Source: CAVVWJ01 sp964475685
GTDB lineage: Bacteria > Gemmatimonadota > Gemmatimonadetes > Gemmatimonadales > GWC2-71-9
DNA length: 11,828 bases
Direction: 5' to 3'
NCBI GenBank assembly: GCA_964475685.1
Contig: CAYYXP010000091.1
Coordinates: 1-11,828 of the forward strand
The position numbers and the translations under genes were made by a program. The notes beneath the pieces were generated by a model that was not told the DNA's origin, made no database searches, and saw only the letters and a list, made by a program, of their open reading frames with translations. Of this stretch, positions 1-6,937 are shown piece by piece (positions within the stretch are counted from its first letter, which is position 1; each line of letters starts with the position of its first letter).

Positions 1-19
1 CCCACAAGGAGTTCAGTCC

Positions 20-1681
20 ATGGCGACGCGCCCGCCCAGCCGCGAAGAGCTGATCCGGCAGGACATCCAGGACCTTCACCGGCTGGGGTACGCACAGCAG
101 CTCTTCCGCGAGATGGGCGGGTTCTCCAACTTCGCCATCTCCTTCTCGATCATCTCCATCCTGACCGGGGCCGTGCTGCTGTTCGGCTACGGGCTCAAGT
201 TCGCCGGCCCGATCATCAACTCGGTCGGCTGGCCGGTGGTGAGCCTGTTCACGCTCTGCGTCGCGGCCTCGATGGCGGAGCTGGCCTCCGCCTATCCCAC
301 CGCGGGCGGCCTCTATTTCTGGGCCTTCCGCCTCGGCGGCCGCACCTGGGCCTGGACCACGGCCTGGCTCAACATGATCGGCCAGATCACTATCACCGCC
401 GGCATCAACGTGGCGGCCGCGATCTACATCGTGGGCGCGTTCACCAGGATCTTCGGCCTCCCCGCCGACCAGGCGGTCCCGCTCTTCGGCACCATGACCA
501 GCTGGTACTTCTACATCTTCGTCATGGTGCTGATCATGATCCCCCAGATCTACATCAACATCACCGGCATCAAGCTGGTCGCAAAGCTCAACGACTTCAG
601 CGTCTACTGGCACATCGGCGGGGTGGCCCTCATCGCGGTGCTGCTCACGCTGTTCGGCACCCATCACAACAGCCTGGACTTCCTCTTCTCCCGCGCGACC
701 GTCGTCAACCCGCTGGACGCGGCGTCGGCCGACCTGGGGACCGGCACAGCCGAGCCAGCCCTGGTTTTCGGCGACTTCAGGTTCGCCTCGCCCCTCTTCG
801 CGCTCTTCCCCGGCCTCGCGGGACTGTACCAGGCGGCGCCGTTTGCTCTGGTGTTCGTCCTCGCCACGCTCCAGGCGCAGTGGACCTACACGGGGTACGA
901 TGCCTCCGCCCATGTGGCGGAGGAGACCGTCATGGCCCGGAGGAATTCGGCCTGGGGCGTCTTCCTCTCGGTGGCGGTGTCCGCGGTGGTGGGTTACATC
1001 ATGCTCATGGTCTTCACCTGGACCATCCCCAACGGCGACGTGGCCGCCACGGCCAACGATGCCTACCCGGTGCTCCAGATCGTCTACGGCAACCTGAGCG
1101 CCTTCTTTGCCAACCTGATCGCCGTGATCATCGGCGGAGCGATGTGGCTCTGCGGGTTGGCCTCGATCACCTCCATGGCCCGGATGTGGTACGCCTTCGC
1201 CCGGGACGACGGGATGCCGGGGTCGATGTTCATCAGGCAGGTGAGCCCGAAGCACCGGACGCCGGCCAATGCGATCCTCGTCACCAGCGCCCTGTCGGTG
1301 CTGATCTGCCTCTACGCTTCGGCCTACTTCGTGGTCACCTCGATCAGCGTGATCACGCTCTACCTGGCCTACATGTTCCCGATCTACCTCAACTGGCGCA
1401 ACAAGCGGAAGGGGACGGGGGAGTTCACCACTCCGGCGACCGCCTCGTGGAGCCTGGGCGGCTGGGGACCGCTGCTCAACGTGATCTCGATCGTGTGGGT
1501 GCTGTTCCTCACCGTGATCTTCAGCCTCCCGCCCAACGAGCTGGTGCTATGGACCATGCTGGCGCTGACGGTGGGGCTGGTACTCTACTGGCAGCTCGCG
1601 GCCAAGCGCTCCTTCGTGGGACCGACCGGGGCGGACGAGCAGGCGCTCCGGATGCTGGAGGAGGCGATGGGGCAGAAGTAG
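20..1681 (+). CDS. APC-superfamily amino acid permease (ACT-like)
   Basis: A 553-residue inner-membrane transporter expected to import amino acids, GABA, choline or a related amine by cation symport or exchange; the substrate cannot be read from sequence. The N-terminal block around residues 28-60 (FREMGGFSNFAISFSIIS, then a Gly-rich first membrane segment) and the segment near residues 86-102 (AELASAYPTAGGLYFWAF) are hallmarks of the amino acid/choline transporter branch of the APC superfamily. A cytoplasmic loop near residues 297-315 carries the family's EET..ARRNSAWG pattern. About twelve hydrophobic segments follow one another, with a polar tail ending in QK. Length is normal for the family. 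The ATG is supported by AAGGAG at 6-11, eight bases upstream. The gene is complete, but its promoter lies outside the window. It ends five bases before the stop of a convergent transporter remnant. Family call is firm; substrate is open. Confidence 0.93.
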   Translation: MATRPPSREELIRQDIQDLHRLGYAQQLFREMGGFSNFAISFSIISILTGAVLLFGYGLKFAGPIINSVGWPVVSLFTLCVAASMAELASAYPTAGGLYFWAFRLGGRTWAWTTAWLNMIGQITITAGINVAAAIYIVGAFTRIFGLPADQAVPLFGTMTSWYFYIFVMVLIMIPQIYINITGIKLVAKLNDFSVYWHIGGVALIAVLLTLFGTHHNSLDFLFSRATVVNPLDAASADLGTGTAEPALVFGDFRFASPLFALFPGLAGLYQAAPFALVFVLATLQAQWTYTGYDASAHVAEETVMARRNSAWGVFLSVAVSAVVGYIMLMVFTWTIPNGDVAATANDAYPVLQIVYGNLSAFFANLIAVIIGGAMWLCGLASITSMARMWYAFARDDGMPGSMFIRQVSPKHRTPANAILVTSALSVLICLYASAYFVVTSISVITLYLAYMFPIYLNWRNKRKGTGEFTTPATASWSLGGWGPLLNVISIVWVLFLTVIFSLPPNELVLWTMLALTVGLVLYWQLAAKRSFVGPTGADEQALRMLEEAMGQK

Positions 1682-1685
1682 CCCT

Positions 1686-1878
1686 CTAGCGGAGCCGCAC
1701 GGCCGAGAACTCCTTGGTGATGCCGTGCCGCGCCGCCGGAGGGACGAGAATGGCGCTGAGGAATGGCGAGCGAGGCCGTCGCGGCGAGGTAGACCGCCGG
1801 CGCCATGTCGTATCCGGTGCGCGCCAGCAGCCAGGTGGCCACCATCGGGGTGGTGTCGCCCAGCACGAGCCGACCGCC
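1686..1878 (-). pseudogene. C-terminal remnant of an MFS transporter (MHS/ProP-like), frameshifted
   Basis: Read on the minus strand, about 1872-1765 encodes LGDTTPMVATWLLARTGYD followed by MAPAVYLAATASLA. This closely matches the penultimate and last membrane segments of metabolite:H+ symporters of the ProP/ShiA type, which usually read GGTTPxVATWLxxxTGxxxAPAxYLxxAA. Around 1763 the frame breaks. Removing one base there continues the hydrophobic run as FLSAILVPPAARHGITKEF and reaches a TAG at 1686-1688. No upstream transporter sequence is present: homology stops near 1875, about 40 bases past the stop of the AsmA-like gene. So only roughly the last 60 residues of a protein of about 430 or more remain. 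It is best explained as a deletion remnant; a sequencing error could explain the frameshift but not the missing front. The stop lies 5 bases from the permease stop on the other strand. Confidence 0.6.
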
Positions 1879-1916
1879 ATCAGCCGCTCGAACCGCGGGT
1901 TGCCAGCAGCGCCCCG

Positions 1917-3752
1917 TTATCTCTTGATCTGCTTCACGATCCCCGACCTGAGCGCCTTCCAAAGAGTCCCCCAGAAGCTATCGTCGGGTTGCAGCGCATA
2001 GTTGATCGGGGCCGGCCGAATCGTCCCATGCTTGTCCCGCTGGCTGGACCCCCGGATCATCAGGCCCGCCACGAAGGTCTTGAGCTTTGCGCCGAGGTTC
2101 TGTTGCCGAGTCACCGAATTGACCATCGAGAGGTCGAGGTCGTGGTAGTTGGCCGAGAAGCTCCCGGTCGCAATGCCGCTGTTGATCCTGAACGTGAACT
2201 CCGCCTGCTCAATGGCTCCACTGGTGATCTGGATGCCGTTGGCGGGCGTAAGGAACCGGTTGAAGGCCGTGAATGGCATGGTCCCGAGCCGGCCGTCCAC
2301 CCGTGCCGCGAGCGGGCCGGGCTGCACCGCCACGGCGATCGTGGCATCCAGTTGGCCCTGGCCGTAGATCCGCCCCTGCGCCCGGATCATCATCGGCGTG
2401 CTGGCGCCGGCGATGGTCGTGTCGTTGGTGGCGCTGGTGACGGTTGCCCGCAGCCGGTCGAACAGGACCTGGGCGACCTGGGGTTGGTCGGGGCGGAGTT
2501 CGCCATAGCGGATCGAACCGCCGGAGAGGGTGACGGTGTCGGCACCGAACGTCCATGACAGGGCGGCGAGCCGGGCCGGCCAGTGGACCCGGCGCGTGGG
2601 GGCAGCGGGCGCTCGGCTCATGGCGACACCAGGCGGTGGGCGCTGGTCGGCGAGCACGTCCAGCTCCATCGAGGCGATCCCGATCGTCGCGGGGGTCACT
2701 CGCCGCTTGCGGATATCGTCCTGGCGCAACCCGCTCAGGGCGATCCCCGCCGCGGCTATCCTCACCCGCGTCGTGCGCTCGCCGGCACCGCGAAAGAAGT
2801 CCTGGTCGGATTCGCGCGGGGCATATAACAATGAATCGATCGTGAGGGCGTTCCGCGCCTGCGAACGGGTCAGCCCAACCAACCTCATAAGATGCCGCTT
2901 CCCGCCCGGCCCGGTGCGCGCAGAGGCGATGGTGTATGCAGTGTCCCCCAGGCCCACGACGATGCTGGCGTGTTCGACGAGCACAGTGTCATGCGCGGGG
3001 TCCACGATGCGCGTCTGTGAGGCGAGCGTCAGGGTCCCGCGCTCGAACACCCGCTGGCGCGTGCTGTCGAGCTGCAGCCCCTCGATGGCCAGCGCCAGGT
3101 CCGCGGTGGAGTCCAGTGTCGTCACCTTTCCGCGCTGAATCCGGTTGACGAAAGTGGCATGATCGACGATCAGGTGATTGATCCGTCCTCCGCTCGCGTC
3201 CGCCGGCAGCCAGTGCGCCACGACCCGGTAGAGCAGTGTATCGGGAGCGGGAAAGACCACGGCCAGGGTGTCGTCGGACGCGGAGGGGGACGGGGTGGAC
3301 ACGACGAAGTCGGCCGGGCCCTCCTCGATGTGCCGGATCACCGGATTGCGGAGCCGCACATCGCTCAGCCGGAAGTCCCGATGCCAGATCAGATCGCTCA
3401 AGTCGAGCCCGGAGAGGGTGATGATCGGCGCGACGGCCTCGAATCTGGTATAACGCCCTTCACTCTTGCGGTCGTAGCGGATACGAACATCGCGCAACTC
3501 GAGGCGCCGGCGGATCAGGTTCAGCTCGAGGTCTGGCAGCGAGATAGACAACCCGGTGCTGCCTTCGACGCGCAGCAGGTTCAGGGTGCGGTTAGCGAGG
3601 TAGGCATCGACAGGCGCACGGAGGGCGCGCTCGAGAACGTGATCGAGCAGGGCAAACCCGCCCAGGGCGAGGAGCAACACGCCCCCGCCCAGCAGGGCCC
3701 ACCGCTTCCGCGTCACGGGTCCCGTTGCCTGCGGCGGGTCAGCATCAGGCAT
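1917..3752 (-). CDS. Membrane-anchored AsmA/DUF748-like protein
   Basis: A 611-residue protein with a short polar N-terminus rich in proline and basic residues, one membrane segment at about residues 18-38, and then a long beta-rich periplasmic part. The pattern after the membrane segment (short strands such as ISLPDLELNLIRRRLELRDV, then LSGLDLSDLIWHRDFRLSDV and RNPVIRHI) is typical of AsmA-like and DUF748 proteins, whose relatives form elongated bridges or grooves between inner and outer membrane and are linked to lipid transport or outer-membrane homeostasis. The C-terminal third contains the usual AsmA-like end: repeated G-rich strands, then DSFWGTLWKALRSGIVKQ and IKR at the stop, as in DUF748 relatives. 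The ATG is the only in-frame start after an upstream stop at 3771-3773; its Shine-Dalgarno sequence is poor. It stands alone, divergent from the 4010 gene. Specific cargo is unknown. Confidence 0.7.
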   Translation of the reverse strand: MPDADPPQATGPVTRKRWALLGGGVLLLALGGFALLDHVLERALRAPVDAYLANRTLNLLRVEGSTGLSISLPDLELNLIRRRLELRDVRIRYDRKSEGRYTRFEAVAPIITLSGLDLSDLIWHRDFRLSDVRLRNPVIRHIEEGPADFVVSTPSPSASDDTLAVVFPAPDTLLYRVVAHWLPADASGGRINHLIVDHATFVNRIQRGKVTTLDSTADLALAIEGLQLDSTRQRVFERGTLTLASQTRIVDPAHDTVLVEHASIVVGLGDTAYTIASARTGPGGKRHLMRLVGLTRSQARNALTIDSLLYAPRESDQDFFRGAGERTTRVRIAAAGIALSGLRQDDIRKRRVTPATIGIASMELDVLADQRPPPGVAMSRAPAAPTRRVHWPARLAALSWTFGADTVTLSGGSIRYGELRPDQPQVAQVLFDRLRATVTSATNDTTIAGASTPMMIRAQGRIYGQGQLDATIAVAVQPGPLAARVDGRLGTMPFTAFNRFLTPANGIQITSGAIEQAEFTFRINSGIATGSFSANYHDLDLSMVNSVTRQQNLGAKLKTFVAGLMIRGSSQRDKHGTIRPAPINYALQPDDSFWGTLWKALRSGIVKQIKR

Positions 3753-3855
3753 CCATCCCGCATGGGAATCTCAGTCGGGGTTCAAGCCTAGCGGCATGTA
3801 GCGCTGGAGTGTAATCTAGACACGAAGGCGTAGCCGCCGGGACATCAATCGAGAC

Positions 3856-3875
3856 CAAAGGGGGGGTGCCCTTTG
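3856..3875. repeat. Perfect 7-bp hairpin in the divergent intergenic region
   Basis: CAAAGGG at 3856-3862 and CCCTTTG at 3869-3875 pair perfectly around a six-base loop, GGGGTG. It sits 104 bases upstream of the AsmA-like start and 134 bases upstream of the 4010 start. No T-run follows on either strand, so it does not look like an intrinsic terminator. It could be an operator or an RNA element in a leader. The rest of 3753-4009 shows no open reading frame and no confident promoter. Confidence 0.5.
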
Positions 3876-3955
3876 TGCCGGGCTATTTGCGCGCTGCCGC
3901 TCTTTCCTTCCAGGGGTTTCCCTCCATACACGCGCCATGCCAGACCACGTCGCGT

Positions 3956-3967
3956 GAGGTCAACCTC
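3956..3967. promoter_or_regulatory. Inverted repeat GAGGT-N2-ACCTC, possible operator
   Basis: GAGGT at 3956-3960 and ACCTC at 3963-3967 are perfect inverted copies separated by CA. The same half-site recurs in the palindrome at 3993-4004, whose centre is 37 bases away. Paired dyads with the same half-site, just before a gene that starts a run of envelope genes, suggest a regulator binding site. This is inference, because such short dyads also occur by chance. Confidence 0.3.
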
Positions 3968-3992
3968 TCCGTAGAAAGGTAGTTCTCGCTTT

Positions 3993-4004
3993 CACCTCGA
4001 GGTG
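3993..4004. promoter_or_regulatory. 12-bp perfect palindrome over the ribosome binding site of the 4010 gene
   Basis: CACCTCGAGGTG reads the same on both strands. Its right half, GAGGTG at 3999-4004, is the only Shine-Dalgarno match for the ATG at 4010 (five-base gap). A protein bound here, or pairing of the two halves between transcripts, could block translation. A dyad of this length is expected a few times by chance in a window of this size, so the position rather than the palindrome itself is the argument. Confidence 0.35.
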
Positions 4005-4009
4005 CCAGT

Positions 4010-4342
4010 ATGCGGTTTCTTCCCCTGAGCGTTCTGCTGACGGCCATGCTGTTGGTCCCGCTCGGGCCGGCGGGCGCGCAGGCCGTGGCCCCGATCAGCC
4101 TGCGCGCGTCCACCGTCCAGCTCGCCGCGGCGACGGCGCTGCGGCCCCAGGCCAGCATTGCCAGTGAGCAGCCCATGCTCCTGGGCCGCGATCCGTACCA
4201 ACACGGCACCCGCCGTGAAGGAACGGTCCTCATGATCATAGGGGCCATCGGCATCGTCACCGGGCTGCTGGTCGACGAGTCCGCGGTGACGATCCTGTCT
4301 GCCGGGGTCGGGGGCCTGGGACTGTACTTCTACTTGCGATGA
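4010..4342 (+). CDS. Small exported hypothetical protein with C-terminal hydrophobic segments
   Basis: A 110-residue protein I do not recognise as a named family. Residues 1-25 form a signal peptide (MRFLPLSVLLTAMLLVPLGP, then AGAQA as the likely cleavage site). The mature part begins with a polar, alanine-rich stretch and a segment around residues 57-74 (LLGRDPYQHGTRREGTVL). It then has two short hydrophobic, glycine-rich segments (MIIGAIGIVTGLLV and ILSAGVGGLGLYFYL) separated by the acidic turn DESA, ending in arginine at the C-terminus. This suggests a small envelope protein with a hairpin in the membrane. GAGGTG five bases upstream supports the start. It is the first gene of a co-directional run, 46 bases before the lipoprotein gene. 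Function is unknown. Confidence 0.75.
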   Translation: MRFLPLSVLLTAMLLVPLGPAGAQAVAPISLRASTVQLAAATALRPQASIASEQPMLLGRDPYQHGTRREGTVLMIIGAIGIVTGLLVDESAVTILSAGVGGLGLYFYLR

Positions 4343-4388
4343 GCCATCCCGGCGGAAGAGCGCCGTCACTGGAAAACCGGAGGACATG

Positions 4389-5087
4389 ATGACCCGAACG
4401 ATGCTCGCAGGGCTGGCCTTGCTGGGCCTCCTGGCCTGTGGCAAGGGCAACCAGGATGTAGCCGGGGGCGATAGTGCCGGGCGGAACCTGGAGCGCGCAC
4501 CCACCGGCAGCGGCGGCGTACTCAACGACCGCCCGGGCAGCTACGCCCCCCGCACCCGGACGCTCGCTGCCGGCAGTACCATCGACGCGACCATGAGCCA
4601 GACCATCACGTCGCGTAGTAACAAGGCCGGTGAAACGGTGACGATGACGGTAGATGCCGACGTGAAGGATGCGGCTGGCCGGGTGGTGATCCCCGCCGGG
4701 TCCACTGTGGAGCTGACCATCACCGAAATCGAACCGGCCAAGAACAAGAGTCAGGCCGACGGCACGCTCACCCTCCACGTGACCGGAGTGACGGTCCGGG
4801 GCCAGCGTTACCCCATCGCGGCCGAGGTCACCTCGGTGTCCCATACGCTGAAGGGCCGGGGGGTCACGGCTGGTGAAGTGGAGAAGGTCGCGGTGGGGAC
4901 CGCGATCGGCGCTGTCGCCGGCCAGGTAATCGGCGGGAGCACCAAGGGCGCCATCATCGGAGGCGCGGTGGGGGCTGCCGGGGGCACCGTGGTCGCGATT
5001 CAGACCGCGAGCCGCGACGTGGTGGTGAGCGCGGGAACACCAGTAGGCATCACCCTGACCGGGCCGTTGACCGTCTCATCGGAGTGA
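4389..5087 (+). CDS. Glycine-zipper lipoprotein
   Basis: A 232-residue lipoprotein. Residues 1-17 end in the lipobox LLAC, with Cys17 as the lipidated residue, followed by GKGNQD, a flexible linker, and a conserved domain at about residues 57-155. That domain starts LAAGSTIDATMSQTITSRSN and contains VVIPAGSTVELTI, a pattern I know from acidobacterial and gemmatimonad envelope proteins that couple a beta-rich domain to a glycine zipper. The zipper lies at roughly residues 168-203 (AVGTAIGAVAGQVIGG and GAIIGGAVGAAGG) and may insert in or span a membrane. The protein ends with another beta segment (AGTPVGITLTGPL). Two adjacent ATGs exist; GGAGG at 4379-4383 is five bases from 4389 but only two from 4386, so 4389 is chosen. 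It is followed 27 bases later by the two-TM gene. Molecular role is unknown. Confidence 0.8.
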   Translation: MTRTMLAGLALLGLLACGKGNQDVAGGDSAGRNLERAPTGSGGVLNDRPGSYAPRTRTLAAGSTIDATMSQTITSRSNKAGETVTMTVDADVKDAAGRVVIPAGSTVELTITEIEPAKNKSQADGTLTLHVTGVTVRGQRYPIAAEVTSVSHTLKGRGVTAGEVEKVAVGTAIGAVAGQVIGGSTKGAIIGGAVGAAGGTVVAIQTASRDVVVSAGTPVGITLTGPLTVSSE

Positions 5088-5114
5088 ACCGTAAGGTATA
5101 CATGGGGAGAGTCC

Positions 5115-5330
5115 ATGCGTCAGTCCATTCTCGCCGGTATCGTGCTCCTCGGCCTCGGCGCCTTCGTGCTCCTTCGTGGAGCGAGCTTCACGTCACGGCG
5201 CGACGTGCTCAAGATCGGCGACGTCAAGGTCACGGCGGACGAGCAGCATTCGATCCCTCCTTGGGCCGGTGGGGCGGCTATGCTGGTGGGAGCGGCTCTG
5301 ATCGTCGCCGGCACGCGGAAGCGGGCGTGA
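5115..5330 (+). CDS. Two-TM mini-protein (DUF3185-like)
   Basis: A 71-residue protein with a membrane segment at residues 4-21 (SILAGIVLLGLGAFVLLRG), a short extracytoplasmic loop with the pattern DVLKIGDVKVTADEQHSIPP, and a second membrane segment at about residues 50-66 followed by the basic tail TRKRA. The loop pattern (lxiGxvxVtxdexxxIPxppw) between two helices is widespread among small bacterial membrane proteins of unknown role. GGGGAGA at 5103-5109 supports the ATG at 5115. The frame of the following protease gene is open straight across this gene, so an automatic caller could swallow it into a longer protease; the hydrophobic pattern and the ribosome binding site argue that this gene is real. 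Its TGA shares bases with a possible GTG start of the protease. Confidence 0.75.
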   Translation: MRQSILAGIVLLGLGAFVLLRGASFTSRRDVLKIGDVKVTADEQHSIPPWAGGAAMLVGAALIVAGTRKRA

Positions 5331-5359
5331 AGCGCCACGCCGCGACCAAGCAGAGAGCG

Positions 5360-6814
5360 ATGACAAGTATGACCGCCCGCCAGACCCTCCGAAGCGGCGC
5401 CGCGCTCGCCGGAATCCTTCTGACCACCTGCGCGACCAATCCGGTCACCGGCAAGAGCGAACTGGCCCTGGTATCGGAATCTCAGGAAATCGCCATGGGG
5501 AAGCAGGGCGCGGCTGATGTCGCGCAGAGCTTAGGCCTCTACCGCGACGACGCCGTGCAGGCCTACGTGAGCCGGTTGGGGCTGAGCCTCGCGGCCAGGA
5601 CCGAACGCCCCAATCTCCCGTGGGAGTATCACGTGGTGGATGACCCGTCGGTGAACGCCTTTGCGCTTCCGGGCGGGTTCATCTTCGTCACCCGCGGCCT
5701 CCTGACGCACATGAACAACGAGGCCGAGCTGGCGACCGTCCTGGGCCACGAAAGCGGTCACGTGGCCGCGCGGCATAGCGTCCAGCAGATCAGCCGCGCG
5801 CAGGTGGCCCAGCTGGGGCTGGGCCTCGGGTCGGTACTCTCGTCCGACATCAGGAAATACAGCAGCGTGGCGGGCGCCGGCCTGGGCCTGCTATTTCTGA
5901 AATTCGGCCGCGATGACGAGACCCAGGCGGACCAGCTCGGGTTCGGTTACGCGCTAAGCGATGGGTATGACGTTCGCCAGATGATCAGCGTCTTCCAGAT
6001 GCTCGATCAGCAGGGCAAGCTGCGTGGCGGCGGGCGCCTGCCCGATTGGCAGGCTACCCACCCGAATCCGGGAAACCGGATCGAGGCGACCCAGCAGCGC
6101 CTTGCCGCCTTGCATGAGGATCTGAGCACCAAGAAGGTCGGCCGGGATGAGTTCCTCAAGGTGATCGACGGGATGGTGTACGGCGAGAACCCGCGCCTGG
6201 GGTTCTTTCAGGGGCCGCTCTTCCTGCACCCCGACCTCAAGTTCCAGTTCCAGTTTCCGGACGGATGGAAGACCCAGAACGGAAGCGACGCGGTGATCGG
6301 CGGGAGCTCGGCGCAAGATGCGATGATCGAGCTTCGGGGCGCCCCAGGAACCGCCGCCGCCGCGTCCCAGAAATTCTTCACCCAGGAGGGGCTCCAGGCC
6401 GGGAGCGTCTCACAGCGCAACATCCACGGGTTTCCAGCCCTGACGGGCGATTTCAGCGCCCAGACCGAGCAGGGGACGGTACGGGGAACCGCCGCATTCA
6501 TCGAGTACGGAGGAGGCACCTATGAGATCCTCGGCTACACCATCAGTGACAAGTTCAACAGCTACACGTCGGTCTTTCAGCGGAGCATCGCCAGCTTCGA
6601 TCGCCTGACCGATCCGAGGGCGCTCGCCGTGCAGCCCATGCGGGTCAAGCTCGAGAGGATACCTCGTACCATGACGCTGGAACAGTTCAACTCCCAATAC
6701 GCCTCGAACATTTCGGCGGATGAGGTGGCACTTATCAACGGAATCGGCAAGACGGACCAGCTCCAGCCCGGGCAGACGGTCAAGCGGGTGGTGGGAGGCT
6801 CACCATCGCAATGA
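5360..6814 (+). CDS. M48-family zinc metalloprotease, exported (Ste24/BepA-like)
   Basis: A 484-residue zinc peptidase expected in the periplasm or on a membrane face, in a family that degrades misassembled envelope proteins. HESGH at residues 130-134 gives two zinc ligands (His130, His134) and the catalytic Glu131; Glu187 in DDETQADQLG is the third ligand. Upstream, NPVTGKSELALVSESQE at residues 26-42 is the usual M48 start after the export signal. The signal is basic-hydrophobic and ends LLTTC; this resembles a lipobox but has Thr at the position before Cys, so lipidation is doubtful. After the protease domain, residues 290-420 (from about FQFQFPDGWKTQNGSD) look like a PsbP/MOG1-type beta domain, and the last 55 residues (MTLEQFNSQYASNISADEVA, ending KRVVGG) a small LysM-like cap. 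The ATG at 5360 has only AGAGAG before it; a GTG at 5327 with GGAAG before it, overlapping the upstream stop as GTGA, is a serious alternative. Confidence 0.92.
   Translation: MTSMTARQTLRSGAALAGILLTTCATNPVTGKSELALVSESQEIAMGKQGAADVAQSLGLYRDDAVQAYVSRLGLSLAARTERPNLPWEYHVVDDPSVNAFALPGGFIFVTRGLLTHMNNEAELATVLGHESGHVAARHSVQQISRAQVAQLGLGLGSVLSSDIRKYSSVAGAGLGLLFLKFGRDDETQADQLGFGYALSDGYDVRQMISVFQMLDQQGKLRGGGRLPDWQATHPNPGNRIEATQQRLAALHEDLSTKKVGRDEFLKVIDGMVYGENPRLGFFQGPLFLHPDLKFQFQFPDGWKTQNGSDAVIGGSSAQDAMIELRGAPGTAAAASQKFFTQEGLQAGSVSQRNIHGFPALTGDFSAQTEQGTVRGTAAFIEYGGGTYEILGYTISDKFNSYTSVFQRSIASFDRLTDPRALAVQPMRVKLERIPRTMTLEQFNSQYASNISADEVALINGIGKTDQLQPGQTVKRVVGGSPSQ
6440..6455 (+). repeat. 16-bp direct repeat, copy 1 (inside the M48 gene)
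   Basis: CTGACGGGCGATTTCA here is identical to 6869-6884. In this copy it encodes LTGDFS of the protease's beta domain. The two copies are 429 bases apart. Confidence 0.6.
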
Positions 6815-6868
6815 CCCGTGGAGGCGGTGCGGCGGGTGTAGTCCTTCCGAGCTAGGCCACAATCCAGT

Positions 6869-6884
6869 CTGACGGGCGATTTCA
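6869..6884 (+). repeat. 16-bp direct repeat, copy 2 (intergenic)
   Basis: Exact second copy of the 6440-6455 sequence, and TCCAG precedes both copies after a small spacing change. It lies between the protease stop and the SOD-like gene, and its last four bases form part of the putative -35 element of that gene. Confidence 0.6.
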
Positions 6885-6908
6885 CTCCGCTGGCGCGCCC
6901 GATACACT
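6881..6908 (+). promoter_or_regulatory. Putative sigma70-type promoter of the SOD/CHRD-like gene
   Basis: TTCACT at 6881-6886 and TACACT at 6903-6908 each match four of six consensus bases and are 16 bases apart. The ribosome binding site of the next gene begins 20 bases later. The AT-richer stretch 6901-6937 stands out in this GC-rich window, which supports a separate promoter rather than read-through from the protease gene. Unproven. Confidence 0.35.
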
Positions 6909-6937
6909 TCATATGGGTTCTGTATTCGGAGGTCTTA

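Noticed and set aside
880..1689. 269-residue plus-strand frame inside the permease gene
   Set aside because: Second frame of a clearly real membrane protein; composition is that of a shadow, with no domain.
1725..2558. 277-residue plus-strand frame
   Set aside because: It lies antisense to the AsmA-like gene and the MFS remnant, is Arg/Pro/Gly-rich, and has no recognisable domain; typical shadow frame in GC-rich DNA.
3883..4260. 125-residue minus-strand frame over the 4010 gene
   Set aside because: No domain and no Shine-Dalgarno; the opposite plus-strand gene has a signal peptide and ribosome binding site.
5084..5359. N-terminal extension of the M48 protease reading from ATG 5084
   Set aside because: It overlaps the 71-residue two-TM gene in another frame, is arginine-rich without any fold pattern, lacks a ribosome binding site, and would put the export signal almost 100 residues inside the protein.
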